DNA of 64,000 nt from Porphyrobacter sp. (GCA_016125555.1 WGLN01000015.1:44125-108124); one strand, 5' to 3'; shown: positions 36,740 to 46,025, counted from the first letter of the stretch. The notes: generated from the sequence alone by a model not told the origin. Translations and numbers: made by a program.

Positions 36740-37562
36740 CTGCGCCCAGCGTGCGCGCCAACGCGACGAATTCGGCGACGCCGACTGTCTCGGCCCGCCG
36801 CGTCTCGTCGATGCCGAGGCGGGCGAGCGCGTCCAGCGCGCCGGGCACGCCCTTCAAGCTCTGGCGCAGCATCTTGCGGCGCTGGCCGAAGGCGGCTTCG
36901 GTGAGGCGTTCCAGCAGCCGCGCCGACACGCCTTCGGGCATGGCGGCAGGGGTGACGTGGACGATCGCGCTCATCACCTTGGGCGGAGGGGTGAAGGCGC
37001 TGCGGTGGACCTTCATCGCCAGCCTTGCCTCGGCGCGCCACTGCGCGAGCACGGCAATGCGGCCATAGGCATCCTCACCGGCCGCCGCGACGATCCGGTC
37101 GGCTACCTCGCGCTGGAACATCAGCGTGAGCGAACGCCATTGCGGCGGCCAAGCCTCGCCGGAGAGCCAGCGCACGAACAGCGCGGTGCCGACATTGTAG
37201 GGCAGGTTTGAAAGCACGTGGAACGGCCCGCCCTCCATCAGCGCGCCGTGATCGAGCTTCAGCGCGTCGCCCTCGATCACTGTGAGCTGGCCCGGAAAAG
37301 CCTCGTCCAGTTCGGCGAGTGCGGGCAGGCAGCGGCGGTCCATCTCGATCGCGGTGACCTTGGCGCCGGCGCGCAGCAGCGCGCGCGTCAACCCGCCGGG
37401 ACCGGGGCCGACTTCGAGCACCCTCTGTCCGGAAAGGTCGCCGGGCAACGCGGCGATGCGCGCGAGCAATTGTTCGTCGAGCAGGAAGTTCTGCCCCAGC
37501 GCCTTGGAGGCGGCGAGGCCGTGGCGGGCGATGACCTCGCGGATCGGCGGCAGGTCAGCCAC
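36726..37562 (-). CDS. rsmA: 16S rRNA (adenine(1518)-N(6)/adenine(1519)-N(6))-dimethyltransferase
   Basis: RsmA (KsgA) dimethylates two adjacent adenines in helix 45 of 16S rRNA during late 30S assembly. The 278-residue product reads RHGLAASKALGQNFLLDEQLLARIA at the N-terminus; the SAM motif is VLEVGPGPGGLTRALL, and the catalytic SNLPYNVGTALF motif follows. The C-terminal HSAFTPPPKVMSAIVHVTP and AAFGQRRKMLRQSLK are also standard. It overlaps pdxA by 8 bases, the conserved surA-pdxA-rsmA order. Confidence 0.97.
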   Translation of the reverse strand: MADLPPIREVIARHGLAASKALGQNFLLDEQLLARIAALPGDLSGQRVLEVGPGPGGLTRALLRAGAKVTAIEMDRRCLPALAELDEAFPGQLTVIEGDALKLDHGALMEGGPFHVLSNLPYNVGTALFVRWLSGEAWPPQWRSLTLMFQREVADRIVAAAGEDAYGRIAVLAQWRAEARLAMKVHRSAFTPPPKVMSAIVHVTPAAMPEGVSARLLERLTEAAFGQRRKMLRQSLKGVPGALDALARLGIDETRRAETVGVAEFVALARTLGAATPA

Positions 37563-38562
37563 GCGCCGCCGCCATGTCGGCCGCCATCGCGATTGCCGCC
37601 GCCATCGCGCCCGGATCGGCCATCCCGCGTCCCGCGATGTCGAAAGCGGTGCCGTGGTCGGGCGAGGTGCGGATGATCGGCAGGCCGAGCGTCACGTTCA
37701 CGCCCGCGTCCACCTCGAGCGCCTTGAGCGGGATCAGCGCCTGGTCGTGATACATCGCCAGCGCCGCGTCGTAGGTCGCCCGCGCGCGCGGCGTGAACAG
37801 CGCGTCGCCCGGCACGGGGCCGACCGCGTCGATCCCTTCGGCCTGAAGTGCGGCAATGGCCGGGGTGATGATCCGCGCCTCCTCGTCGCCGAACTGTCCG
37901 CCTTCGCCCGCGTGCGGATTGAGCGCTGCGACGGCGAGACGCGGGGCGGCGATGCCGAAGTCGCGTGCGAGCCCGGCAGCGACGATCCGCGCCTTGTGGA
38001 CGATCAGATCGATCGAGAGCAGCTCCGGCACCTCGGCCAGCGCGACATGGACGGTGAGCGGCACGGCGCGCAAGCTCGGTCCGGCGAGCATCATCACTGC
38101 GTCGCGATAGGGCAGGGCGCAGGCATCGGCGAGGAACTCGGTCTGGCCGGGATAGTCCCAGCCCACCGCCGCCAGTGCGCCCTTGGCGACCGGCGCGGTG
38201 ACGAGGCCCCCGGCGACGCCCGACAGCGCGAAGCGTGTCGCCCAGGTGAGCGAGGCAAGCGCCAGCTTCGCGCCTTCGGGCGCGGGTTCGCCCGGCGTCC
38301 AGCGCGCGTCGAGCCCGGCCATCACCGGCAGGCCCGCACCGCAGGCGAATTGCGCCTCACCCGGCTCGGCAATCGGCACCAGCGGGCAGTCCACCCCCAG
38401 CGCCTCGGCTGCCGCGCGCAGCACCGCATGGCCGCCGACCACGAAGGCGGGAGGAAAGCGCCCCTCGGCCCGCAGCCGCGCCCACGCGCCGAGGATCACC
38501 TCCGGGCCGATGCCCGCCGGATCACCCAGGGTGATCGCGAGGGGAGCGCGAACGGAATTCAA
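37555..38562 (-). CDS. pdxA: 4-hydroxythreonine-4-phosphate dehydrogenase
   Basis: PdxA oxidises 4-phosphohydroxy-L-threonine in pyridoxal 5'-phosphate synthesis. The product is 335 residues with ITLGDPAGIGPEVILGA at the N-terminus, metal ligands in the TVHVALAEVPELLSIDLIVHKARI region, YHDQALIPLKALEVD, and the C-terminal signature RTSPDHGTAFDIAGRGMADPGAM. The start is TTG 38562 (reads MNSVRAPLAI), overlapping the surA stop as TTGA; no ATG or GTG lies in a usable position. The much longer ORF up to 39408 is the surA shadow. Confidence 0.95.
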   Translation of the reverse strand: MNSVRAPLAITLGDPAGIGPEVILGAWARLRAEGRFPPAFVVGGHAVLRAAAEALGVDCPLVPIAEPGEAQFACGAGLPVMAGLDARWTPGEPAPEGAKLALASLTWATRFALSGVAGGLVTAPVAKGALAAVGWDYPGQTEFLADACALPYRDAVMMLAGPSLRAVPLTVHVALAEVPELLSIDLIVHKARIVAAGLARDFGIAAPRLAVAALNPHAGEGGQFGDEEARIITPAIAALQAEGIDAVGPVPGDALFTPRARATYDAALAMYHDQALIPLKALEVDAGVNVTLGLPIIRTSPDHGTAFDIAGRGMADPGAMAAAIAMAADMAAARG

Positions 38563-39926
38563 TTGTATTCGATATAGGCGTCGTTGCGCAGGTCGCGCAG
38601 GTAAAGCTGCGCGCGCTTGTTGATGCGGTCCTGCTCGATCTGGTCCATCACCGTCGCGAAGGTCGGTGCGCCGGCATCCTTGGGATCGTCGCGACCGCAC
38701 AGCATCAGCACGCGCACGCCCTCCTCGATTCCGCCAAACAGCGGGGTGGTCTGTCCGATCTGGAGGTTGAGCACGATGTTGCGCAGCTGCTCGGGCAGGC
38801 CCGCCGCCTTGATCTGGTCGTTCGAGACCACCTGCGCGCCAACCGCCGCCGCACCGTTCTCGACGTCGCCGCAGCCCCGCAGGCCGTCGACATACTTGCC
38901 GAAGGCGTTGACCTTGGCTTCGGCATCGGCCTGGGAAATGCCCGGCGGGAAGCTGATCGAGATCTGCTTCAGGCTGAGCACCGCCTCGCTGGGGTCGGCC
39001 ATCAGCACCTGGCGCTTGTTGATGAAGTAGATGATCGAGAAGCCGCCGGGGACCTCGATCGGCCCCTGGAGCTGGCCGGGCTGCATGTTGCGCGCCGCGG
39101 CGGCGAGCTGCGGGGGCAGCTGGCCGAGCCGCACCCAACCGAGATCGCCCCCAACCACCGCCGTGCTCGCCTCGGAGAACTGGCGCGCATAGGCAACGAA
39201 GCTGCCGCCCTGCTGCAACTGCTGGACGATCGCCTGCGCGTTGGCGAGCTTCTGCTCGCGGTTTTCGGACGTGGCCGACAGGTAGATTTCGCCGAGCCGG
39301 TATTCGTCGGTGCCCTTGTCCTCGTTCATCCGCTTGAGCACGTCGTTGACCTCTTCGGCGGAGACGTTGACGAAGGGGATGATGTTGCGGCGCAGGAGGT
39401 TCTCCCACGCCATTTCGCCCTCGATCTGGCGCTTGAGCGCGGCCGGCGAGGAGCCGATCGAGAGGAGGTACTGATCCATCTTCTCGGGGTTCGACCCGAA
39501 GTTCTGCGCGGCGAGCTGCTGGTAGGTCTGGTTGACCTCTGCCGGCGTGACCTTGAGATCGGCGGCCTCGGCGGCCTGGATCTTGAGCGTCTCGTCGATG
39601 AGGTTGCGCAGCACCTGGACGCGCAGCCGCAGCAGTTCCTCGCCTTCGATGGGGGATTCGGAGGCCGAGGTGACGAGGGCGACGCGCTGGTCGATGTCGG
39701 TGCCCGTGATGACATAGCCGTTGACCACCGCGGTGGCGGTGCGGCGGTCGGGATCGCTCTTGCCGAAGATCGTCACGTCGTCGGGCAGGCCGAAGGGGTT
39801 GTCGGCGGTGGGCACCGCGACCGTCTGCGCCGGCGCGGCGGCCGGCGTCAGCACGAGCGCCGCGAGCCCCGCTCCCATCGCAAGCTTGCGCCCGGCCCCG
39901 AGGAACTTGTCGGAAAACAGCTTCAT
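38559..39926 (-). CDS. surA: Periplasmic chaperone and peptidyl-prolyl isomerase SurA
   Basis: The product is 455 residues. The signal peptide MKLFSDKFLGAGRKLAMGAGLAALVLTPAAAPAQ is followed by the SurA N-terminal chaperone domain (VVNGYVITGTDIDQRVAL, LRVQVLRNLIDETLKIQAAE) and one recognisable parvulin domain (YRLGEIYLSATSENREQKLANA to FSIIYFINKRQ, with VVGGDLGWVRLGQLPPQL). A second, degenerate parvulin-like part follows. SurA escorts outer-membrane proteins, and LptD is a classic client encoded just upstream. ATG 39926 is the only Met before the signal sequence. Confidence 0.94.
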   Translation of the reverse strand: MKLFSDKFLGAGRKLAMGAGLAALVLTPAAAPAQTVAVPTADNPFGLPDDVTIFGKSDPDRRTATAVVNGYVITGTDIDQRVALVTSASESPIEGEELLRLRVQVLRNLIDETLKIQAAEAADLKVTPAEVNQTYQQLAAQNFGSNPEKMDQYLLSIGSSPAALKRQIEGEMAWENLLRRNIIPFVNVSAEEVNDVLKRMNEDKGTDEYRLGEIYLSATSENREQKLANAQAIVQQLQQGGSFVAYARQFSEASTAVVGGDLGWVRLGQLPPQLAAAARNMQPGQLQGPIEVPGGFSIIYFINKRQVLMADPSEAVLSLKQISISFPPGISQADAEAKVNAFGKYVDGLRGCGDVENGAAAVGAQVVSNDQIKAAGLPEQLRNIVLNLQIGQTTPLFGGIEEGVRVLMLCGRDDPKDAGAPTFATVMDQIEQDRINKRAQLYLRDLRNDAYIEYN

Positions 39927-40111
39927 TTGCACTCGTTCAATCCCGCCTTTGGTAATCCCCGCCCGCGGGAGCCCGCGCGCATCGTGTGCCGCGGTTGCCC
40001 TCGCGCGGCTGAATGGAAGCTGAGTCCTGCCGCTTCGCCCAGCGCGTCCGGCTGCCCCGCGCAAGAGCCCTTAGACCGATTTGCCCGCCCTGCCAATTCG
40101 TCGCGGCCCTG

Positions 40112-40193
40112 TCGCAAGCCGAGATTGCGCGATGCGAAGAACAGCTGGCCCGCATTAGCGGAAACCCAGATTCCGCAAGGCAAAGAACAACTG
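40112..40193 (-). repeat. Degenerate direct duplication of the lptD 3' end
   Basis: The last 12 sense codons of lptD (40158-40193, QLFFALRNLGFR) are followed after the stop by a second copy (40112-40147) that would read QLFFASRNLGLR in another frame. Of 36 positions 27 match, and seven of the nine differences leave the amino acid unchanged. The repeat offset is 46 bases. It looks like a relict 3' end of lptD-type coding sequence. Confidence 0.75.
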
Positions 40194-42452
40194 AAAGGTG
40201 TTGCCGCGCGCCGCGTCGCCCGCGGTGATGAAGTCGCGCCGCCAGGTCGCGCCGAACTCGATGCAGTCGTCCTGGTAGGCGACGCCGAGCCGGGTGCGGA
40301 TCGGCTCGAAACCGTTGGGCTGGAAGATCGGGTCCTCGGCGGCACTGGTGAGGTTGAATACGCCCGAGCCGAACACCGACCAGTTGCGCCGGATCGCGAT
40401 GCGCGCGGCGGCGCGCAGTTCCTCGCGGTCGCGCAGGTCCTCGACGGTCTGGATGTTGCGGTTCAAACGCAGGTAGCCGACCTCGAGATAGGTGCGGCGC
40501 GAACCGATCGCGGCGTCGATCTCGTTGCGGCGCACCGCCAGGCTGTCCTTGTCGAGCCGGAAGCGGTGGGTGAGGTTGAGGAAATCGCGATAGCGGATTT
40601 GGGTGCGTCCGACGAAGTCCGAGACGCGTTCGGACAGGCCGGTGCCGACGGGGAGAATCTGCTCCTCGGGATTGTCGAAGCGGTAGGACTGGCCGATCGT
40701 GGTCGAGATGCGCCAGCCGGGGCGCTGCAGTTCCCAGTCGACACCCCAGGTGATGCGGGTGCCGTCCTCGACCCGGTCGTAGCCCGAAAAGCGGTTGAGC
40801 GCGAACAGGTTCGAATCCTCAAGGTCGATCGCCCGCGCGTCCTCGTTGGGCAGGTCGATGTTGCGCAGCTTGGGGCTGGCGACCAGCTGGATGCGCGGCT
40901 TGAACACCTGGGTCCCGCCGAAGGCCTCGCCCACGAAGGGCCATTCGATGTCGAGCGCCGCGGTGGCGATGCCGCGGGTCGACCAGCCCTCGGTGCCGCG
41001 ATAGCTGGGGGTGGCGGTGGCGAGGACGTTGTCGGTGTTGTAGATATCGCCGCGCACCAGCGCGGTCAGCGTCACCACCTGGCCGAGCGGGGTCAGGCGC
41101 GTGAGGTCCCACTTCGCCCCGGCAAAGGCGCGCTGGGTGTCCTGCCCCTCGTTGCGCAGCAGGCTGAGGGTGTTGACCTGGAACTCCACCTCGCCGCCGA
41201 GCCACGGGTCCTCGACGATGCGGCGATAATCCATCGCCGGCAGGGCAAGCGGGATCTGCCCCTGCTCGGCGTTGATGCGCAGCGTCTGGGTCGCCCAGCC
41301 GGCTAGCGAGAAATAGGAATTGTCGGTGATCCGCTCGAGATTGATGGTCGAGCGCAGCCGGTCGTCGCGGCTGAGGTCGTAGCGGCGCAGGAAGGTGCGG
41401 TCGCTGGCGAGCCTGACCGAGCCGGTGAGGCTCCACTCCGGAGAGAACTGGAAGCGCCCGTTGCCCTCGACATAGCCGCGCAGCCGGTTCTGGAAGGCTT
41501 GCCCGCCGGTGAAATCGGTGAGCCGGTCGCTGGCGGTGACATAGCCGGTGATCTGGTAGGCACCCTTTTCGGTGAGGTGCCGCCACTTGGCGCTCGCCAT
41601 GGGCGCGACATTGGAGAACACGTAGGCGCCCAGCGTCAGGTCGCGGTTTTCGGCGAGGCGCCAGTAATATTCGCCGGACACCTCCAGCCCGTTGACCTGG
41701 GTGACCCGGAAGTCGGGAACGAGAAAGCCGGATTCGGCTTGGCCGTCGGTGCGCAGGGCGAGGCCCGGCAGCGGCAGGATGCGCGCCCCGAACAGCTCGA
41801 GCATCGCGCCCTTGAAGCGCACCCGGTTGGCCTTCTGGTCGTAGGTCACCCGGTCGGCGGTGATCCGCCAGCTCGGGTCCTTCGCGCAGCCCTCGGCATC
41901 GGTGACCGCGCAGGCGGTGTAGGCCGCGTCGGTGAGCACCGCGACCCCATCCTCGCGGCGGGTTGCCGAGCGCGCCGCGAGGCGCCCTCCGGCGCGCAGC
42001 GCGATCAGGAGTTCGGACATCGCCCCCGCATCGAAGGCCTCGGTCAGTTCGACGCGGTCGGTGAACAGCTGGTTGCCCGCATCGTCGACCAGCCGGATGT
42101 TGCCGGTGGCGAGGATCGTGCCCGCCTTGCGGTCCCAGCGCACCTCGTCGGCGCGCACCGAGCGGTCCTCGGAGCGCAGGATGACATTGCCGCTGGCGGT
42201 GACGACCTCCGCCTCGCTGTCATAGGAGAGCTGCTCGGCCTCGAAATCGATGACCGCGGCGGGCGCGACTTGGTCGGGCGCGGGAGCAGGCGCGGGGGCA
42301 GGATCGGCATCGGTCCGGTCCTGCGCGTGAAGCGCGGCGGGCGCGGCCAGCCAGATCAGCGCGAGCGCCACGCGCGAGGCGGCGACCCGCGCCGGGAAGC
42401 GCAAGGCTGGGCGCGCAGGCATGCGCGTGTCCACTGGCGAGCCTCCCGACAT
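40155..42452 (-). CDS. lptD: LPS-assembly protein LptD
   Basis: LptD is the outer-membrane barrel that, with LptE, inserts lipopolysaccharide in the outer leaflet. The 765-residue product has a signal region (VAASRVALALIWLAAPAALHAQ), a Pro/Ala linker, an OstA/LptA-like periplasmic domain (IDFEAEQLSYDSEAEVVTASGNVILRSED, VRWDRKAGTILATGNIRLVD) and the LptD barrel (GYRAA-free sphingomonad type with MLELFGARILPLPGL and YYWRLAENRDLTLGAYVFSNVAP). It ends QLFFALRNLGFR. ATG 42452 or an internal ATG at 42422 could be the start. The gene is followed by 228 bases before surA. Confidence 0.94.
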   Translation of the reverse strand: MSGGSPVDTRMPARPALRFPARVAASRVALALIWLAAPAALHAQDRTDADPAPAPAPAPDQVAPAAVIDFEAEQLSYDSEAEVVTASGNVILRSEDRSVRADEVRWDRKAGTILATGNIRLVDDAGNQLFTDRVELTEAFDAGAMSELLIALRAGGRLAARSATRREDGVAVLTDAAYTACAVTDAEGCAKDPSWRITADRVTYDQKANRVRFKGAMLELFGARILPLPGLALRTDGQAESGFLVPDFRVTQVNGLEVSGEYYWRLAENRDLTLGAYVFSNVAPMASAKWRHLTEKGAYQITGYVTASDRLTDFTGGQAFQNRLRGYVEGNGRFQFSPEWSLTGSVRLASDRTFLRRYDLSRDDRLRSTINLERITDNSYFSLAGWATQTLRINAEQGQIPLALPAMDYRRIVEDPWLGGEVEFQVNTLSLLRNEGQDTQRAFAGAKWDLTRLTPLGQVVTLTALVRGDIYNTDNVLATATPSYRGTEGWSTRGIATAALDIEWPFVGEAFGGTQVFKPRIQLVASPKLRNIDLPNEDARAIDLEDSNLFALNRFSGYDRVEDGTRITWGVDWELQRPGWRISTTIGQSYRFDNPEEQILPVGTGLSERVSDFVGRTQIRYRDFLNLTHRFRLDKDSLAVRRNEIDAAIGSRRTYLEVGYLRLNRNIQTVEDLRDREELRAAARIAIRRNWSVFGSGVFNLTSAAEDPIFQPNGFEPIRTRLGVAYQDDCIEFGATWRRDFITAGDAARGNTFQLFFALRNLGFR

Positions 42453-42604
42453 GGCCTTGCCTATTGCACCGCTCGCGCCTAATCGCAATCGCGTTTGCGG
42501 CCTTGTGCGCGCCCGCATCGGCAGGTGCAAAGCCGCGCCCTTCCAGGGCATCGGACCGGCTCCCCGTGCTGCGCCCGTTGTCTGCCCCATCCAGCGGAGA
42601 CCCC

Positions 42605-44065
42605 ATGCAGATTCACTTCACCGCCTCGCCGCCCGCCGCCGTCCGCCTGCACGCGTATATCGTGAACCAGGGTGCGATCCCCTCGGGCCTCGACGCCGCG
42701 CTGGTCGAAGGCGCGGATGCGGCGCGCTTCTCGGGCCGGGCGGGACAGGTGTTCGAAGGCTTCGCAAGCGTGGGCGGCACCCTGCGCCGCATCGCCATGG
42801 CAGGCGCGGGCGAGACGGGTTCGGCCGACCGGGCCCACCACCTCGAGCGCGCCGGAGCCGCGCTCACAGCCAAGTACCTCGTCTCGGGCGAGAGCGCGAT
42901 GGTGCTCGACCTGTCCGATGCCGGGCTTTCGGCGGAGGAGGCCGCGGCGGTGCTGCTCGGTCTGCGCCTGCGCGCCTGGCGGCACGACAAGTATCGCACC
43001 CGCCTTGCCGCCGAGAAGAAGCCGACCCTTACCGAGGTCCACGTCGCCGGCGCACCCGAAGGCACCGAAGCCGCGTGGCAACGCGAGGCGGCGCTCGCCG
43101 AGGGCGTGGAGTTCACGCGGATGCTCGTCACCGAACCGGCCAATGTCATCTACCCGGCAAGCTTTGTCGCGGCCTGCGAGAAAGCCTTCAAGGGCACCGG
43201 GGTCGAGATCACCGTGCTCGGCGAGGCTGAGATGGAAAAGCTCGGCATGGGCGCGCTGCTCGGCGTGGGGCAGGGCTCGGACCGCGAATCGAAGCTGCTC
43301 GCGATCCGCTGGAACGGCGGCGCGGCGGGCGAGAAGCCGACGGTGTTCGTCGGCAAGGGCGTGACCTTCGACACCGGCGGCATTTCGCTGAAGCCGCCGC
43401 CGGGCATGGAGGACATGAAGTGGGACATGGGCGGCGCGGGTGCGGTCGCAGGCGCGATGCTGGCGCTGGCCGGACGCAAGGCCAAGGCCAACGTGATCGG
43501 CGTCATGGGCCTCGTCGAGAACATGCCCGACGGCAAGGCCCAGCGCCCCGGCGATGTCGTGACCACGATGAGCGGCCAGACCGTCGAGGTGCTCAACACC
43601 GATGCCGAAGGCCGACTGGTGCTGTCCGATGCGCTGCACTGGGCGCAGGAGCAGTTCGAGCCCGCGCGGATCGTCGACCTCGCCACGCTCACCGGCGCGA
43701 TGATCATCAGCCTCGGCAACGAATATGGCGGGATGTTTGCCAATGACGACACGCTTGCCGATCAGCTCGCCGCGGCGGGCAAGGCCAGCGGCGACAAGCT
43801 GTGGCGCATGCCGCTGGGTCCGGCCTACGACAAGCTGATCGATTCGCCGATCGCCGACATCAAGAATGTCGGCCCGCGCGAGGCCGGTTCGATCACCGCG
43901 GCGCAGTTCCTGCAGCGCTTCGTCAAGAACGGCACGCCCTGGGCGCATCTCGACATCGCCGGGATGGTGTGGGCCTCCAAGCCCGGCCACACCTGGGACA
44001 AGGGCGCGACCGGCTATGGCGTGCGGCTGCTCGACCGCTTCGTGCGCGACGTGGTCGAGGGTTGA
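42605..44065 (+). CDS. pepA: Leucyl aminopeptidase (M17)
   Basis: The 486-residue product releases N-terminal residues from peptides and uses two metal ions. The M17 signature NTDAEGRLVLSDAL is exact; FVGKGVTFDTGGISLKP, MKWDMGGAGAVAGAML and ATLTGAMIISLGNEYGG give the other ligands and the bicarbonate site. The N-terminal domain is weakly conserved, as usual. ATG 42605 follows GGAGA. The frame stays open to a TTG at 42464 that would add about 47 residues beginning like a signal peptide, so an exported form is possible but less likely. It is divergent from lptD. Confidence 0.94.
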   Translation: MQIHFTASPPAAVRLHAYIVNQGAIPSGLDAALVEGADAARFSGRAGQVFEGFASVGGTLRRIAMAGAGETGSADRAHHLERAGAALTAKYLVSGESAMVLDLSDAGLSAEEAAAVLLGLRLRAWRHDKYRTRLAAEKKPTLTEVHVAGAPEGTEAAWQREAALAEGVEFTRMLVTEPANVIYPASFVAACEKAFKGTGVEITVLGEAEMEKLGMGALLGVGQGSDRESKLLAIRWNGGAAGEKPTVFVGKGVTFDTGGISLKPPPGMEDMKWDMGGAGAVAGAMLALAGRKAKANVIGVMGLVENMPDGKAQRPGDVVTTMSGQTVEVLNTDAEGRLVLSDALHWAQEQFEPARIVDLATLTGAMIISLGNEYGGMFANDDTLADQLAAAGKASGDKLWRMPLGPAYDKLIDSPIADIKNVGPREAGSITAAQFLQRFVKNGTPWAHLDIAGMVWASKPGHTWDKGATGYGVRLLDRFVRDVVEG

Positions 44066-44195
44066 TCGGATTGGCGGGTCTCGGCCCGCAGGGCCGCAAG
44101 CGCGCCCGCGCGCCCGCAGCGATGCGACCTTCAGGTCGGGTGAGCGAGGATAGCCAAGGGCGCGGATGCGCCCGCCGGCGCTTGAGGCATCAATA

Positions 44196-44351
44196 ATGCC
44201 AAAGATGCGGAAGAAGTCCGAGCTGCCGACCAAGACCTGCCTCGCCTGCGGGCTGCCCTTTGCGTGGCGCAAGAAGTGGGAGCGCGACTGGGACAGCGTG
44301 AAATACTGTTCCGAGCGTTGCCGGAGGTCTAAGCCCGATGCCCTCAAGTAG
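44196..44351 (+). CDS. DUF2256 zinc-finger protein
   Basis: The product is 51 residues; after the start [22 protein letters not shown] comes [22 protein letters not shown]. Two CxxC/CxxxC pairs form a probable zinc knuckle, and the flanks are strongly basic, which suits nucleic-acid binding. DUF2256 has no established function. It sits between pepA and holC, which are often adjacent, and shares their strand. Confidence 0.88.
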   Translation: MPKMRKKSELPTKTCLACGLPFAWRKKWERDWDSVKYCSERCRRSKPDALK

Positions 44352-44378
44352 CTACGCGACAGGACGGCAAGGACTCGC

Positions 44379-44813
44379 ATGAAGCTCGATTTCTGGCAGG
44401 TCACCGAGGACCCGGTCGAAACGGTGGTGGCGCTGATTGCCCGCCGCGTGGCCGATGCGGGCGAGCGGCTGCTGGTGGTCAGCCAAGACGAGGCGCAGCG
44501 CGTAGGAATCGCGCGCGCCTTGTGGCAGGCTGGGCCGGAAAGTTTCCTCGCCAACGGCGCTGCCGATGCCGCGGGTGCGGAACGCCAGCCGATCCTCCTT
44601 GCGGCCGACTGCACCCCGGCCAATGGCGCCACGCACCTCGTCCTCGCCGACGGAATCTTCCGCGAGACCGAAGGGTTTTCGCGGGTGTTCCTGTTGTTCT
44701 CCGCGGACGGTGCACCCGCCGCGCGAGCCGCGTGGCGGGCGCAGGACGACCGTTCGGACGTGACCCGCGCCTATTACGAGCAGCAGGGCGGGCGCTGGGT
44801 GAAGAAGGCCTGA
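44379..44813 (+). CDS. holC: DNA polymerase III chi subunit
   Basis: The 144-residue product starts MKLDFWQVTEDPVETVVALIARRVADAGERLLVVSQDEA and ends ARAAWRAQDDRSDVTRAYYEQQGGRWVKKA, both diagnostic for HolC. The chi subunit links the clamp loader to single-stranded DNA-binding protein through the C-terminal SSB tail. The gene is placed 27 bases after DUF2256 and downstream of pepA, a conserved arrangement. Confidence 0.94.
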   Translation: MKLDFWQVTEDPVETVVALIARRVADAGERLLVVSQDEAQRVGIARALWQAGPESFLANGAADAAGAERQPILLAADCTPANGATHLVLADGIFRETEGFSRVFLLFSADGAPAARAAWRAQDDRSDVTRAYYEQQGGRWVKKA

Positions 44814-44882
44814 GGCATCCGGGGCTTGCCGCCGCCGCCGGGATGCGAGATGCTGGCGGCAGGGCGTGAAGGGGACAGCGGG

Positions 44883-45395
44883 ATGCGCAGACTGGCACTG
44901 GTTCTGGCGGGCGGTGCAGCGGTGGGGCTGGCTGGCTGCGGCTCGGAAACTTCCGGCGAATTCACCACCGAGGACGGCGGCAATGCCGAATACACCATCG
45001 ACAAGGACAGCGGCGAAACCTCGATGACCATCAAGGGCGAGGACGGCACCGCGACGCTGCGGTCGGGCGCGGATGTCCCGATCAGCCTGCCGGACGGGTT
45101 CAGCCTCTATCCCGGCGCCAGGGTCATCACCAACACCGTGGTCGATCAGCCCGACGGCAAGGGCACGATGGTGATGTTCGAGACCACAGAGGCCGCCGAC
45201 GAAGTGATTGCCCATTTTCGCGAGCAGGCCCGGCAGGCGGGGTTCGACATCCAGATCGACGCGAAGATGGGCGAGAGCCTGATGATCGGCGGCGAGCGCA
45301 AGACCGATGGCGCGACCCTTTCGGTCACCGCCAATGCCAATGCCGGCGATGCCACGACCGGGCAGTTGATCATCGGGACGAAGAAGCCCGGCTGA
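44883..45395 (+). CDS. Putative lipoprotein of unknown function
   Basis: The product is 170 residues, MRRLALVLAGGAAVGLAGC and then a small extracytoplasmic protein: a Thr/Asp/Gly-rich first part (EYTIDKDSGETSMTIKGEDGTATLRSG) and a compact domain (PDGFSLYPGARVITNTVV, VMFETTEAADEVIAHFREQARQAGFDIQ, MIGGERKTDGATLSVTANA). The second part resembles small alpha/beta modules found in bacterial lipoproteins; I do not recognise a named family. ATG 44883 follows AAGGGGACAGCGGG. Confidence 0.75.
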   Translation: MRRLALVLAGGAAVGLAGCGSETSGEFTTEDGGNAEYTIDKDSGETSMTIKGEDGTATLRSGADVPISLPDGFSLYPGARVITNTVVDQPDGKGTMVMFETTEAADEVIAHFREQARQAGFDIQIDAKMGESLMIGGERKTDGATLSVTANANAGDATTGQLIIGTKKPG

Positions 45396-45548
45396 AGCCC
45401 GCCGGCGCAGGCGCCCCGCACGGGCGGCAAGCGCGGCGCGCACCCCGTGCGCAGAGGCCCGCGCGCGAGGCTTGCCATTCTGCAGCGCAGCATCTACGGG
45501 GCGCGGCCGAGATCCCCCATAAAAAAATCGGTTCACAGGAGCATACTC

Positions 45549-45971
45549 ATGGCGGTCACCCGCACCTTCTCGATCATCAAGCCCGATGCCACCCGCCGCA
45601 ATCTCACCGGCGCGGTCACCAAGATGCTGGAAGACGCCGGCCTGCGCGTCGTCGCCTCCAAGCGCATCCACATGACCCGCGAGCAGGCCGAAGGCTTCTA
45701 CGCGGTCCACAAGGAACGTCCCTTCTTCGGCGAACTCGTGGAATTCATGATGAGCGAGCCGGTGGTGGTGCAGGTGCTCGAAGGCGAGGACGCCGTCGCG
45801 AAGAACCGCGAAGTGATGGGCGCCACCAACCCCGCCGACGCCGCGCCGGGCACGATCCGCAAGGAACTCGCTCTGTCGATCGGCGAGAACACCGTCCACG
45901 GTTCGGACAGCGAAGAAAACGCCGCGATCGAGATCGCCTTCTTTTTCAAGCCGGAAGAAATCGTCGGCTGA
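45549..45971 (+). CDS. ndk: Nucleoside diphosphate kinase
   Basis: The 140-residue product balances nucleoside triphosphate pools by ping-pong phosphate transfer. [16 protein letters not shown] opens the domain; the phosphorylated His lies in [19 protein letters not shown], and [29 protein letters not shown]-type segments agree with the hexameric family. ATG 45549 is preceded by CAGGAG. A strong terminator follows the stop. Confidence 0.97.
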   Translation: MAVTRTFSIIKPDATRRNLTGAVTKMLEDAGLRVVASKRIHMTREQAEGFYAVHKERPFFGELVEFMMSEPVVVQVLEGEDAVAKNREVMGATNPADAAPGTIRKELALSIGENTVHGSDSEENAAIEIAFFFKPEEIVG

Positions 45972-45995
45972 TCCTGTCCGCCGGATGGAAATGCG

Positions 45996-46025
45996 AAGGG
46001 CCGTCCCCCCGGGGCGGCCCTTTTT
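45996..46025 (+). terminator. Rho-independent terminator after ndk
   Basis: AAGGGCCGTCCC pairs with GGGGCGGCCCTT with one G-T wobble, followed by TTTTT. It is placed 24 bases after the ndk stop and ahead of the convergent sulfotransferase stop. Confidence 0.9.
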
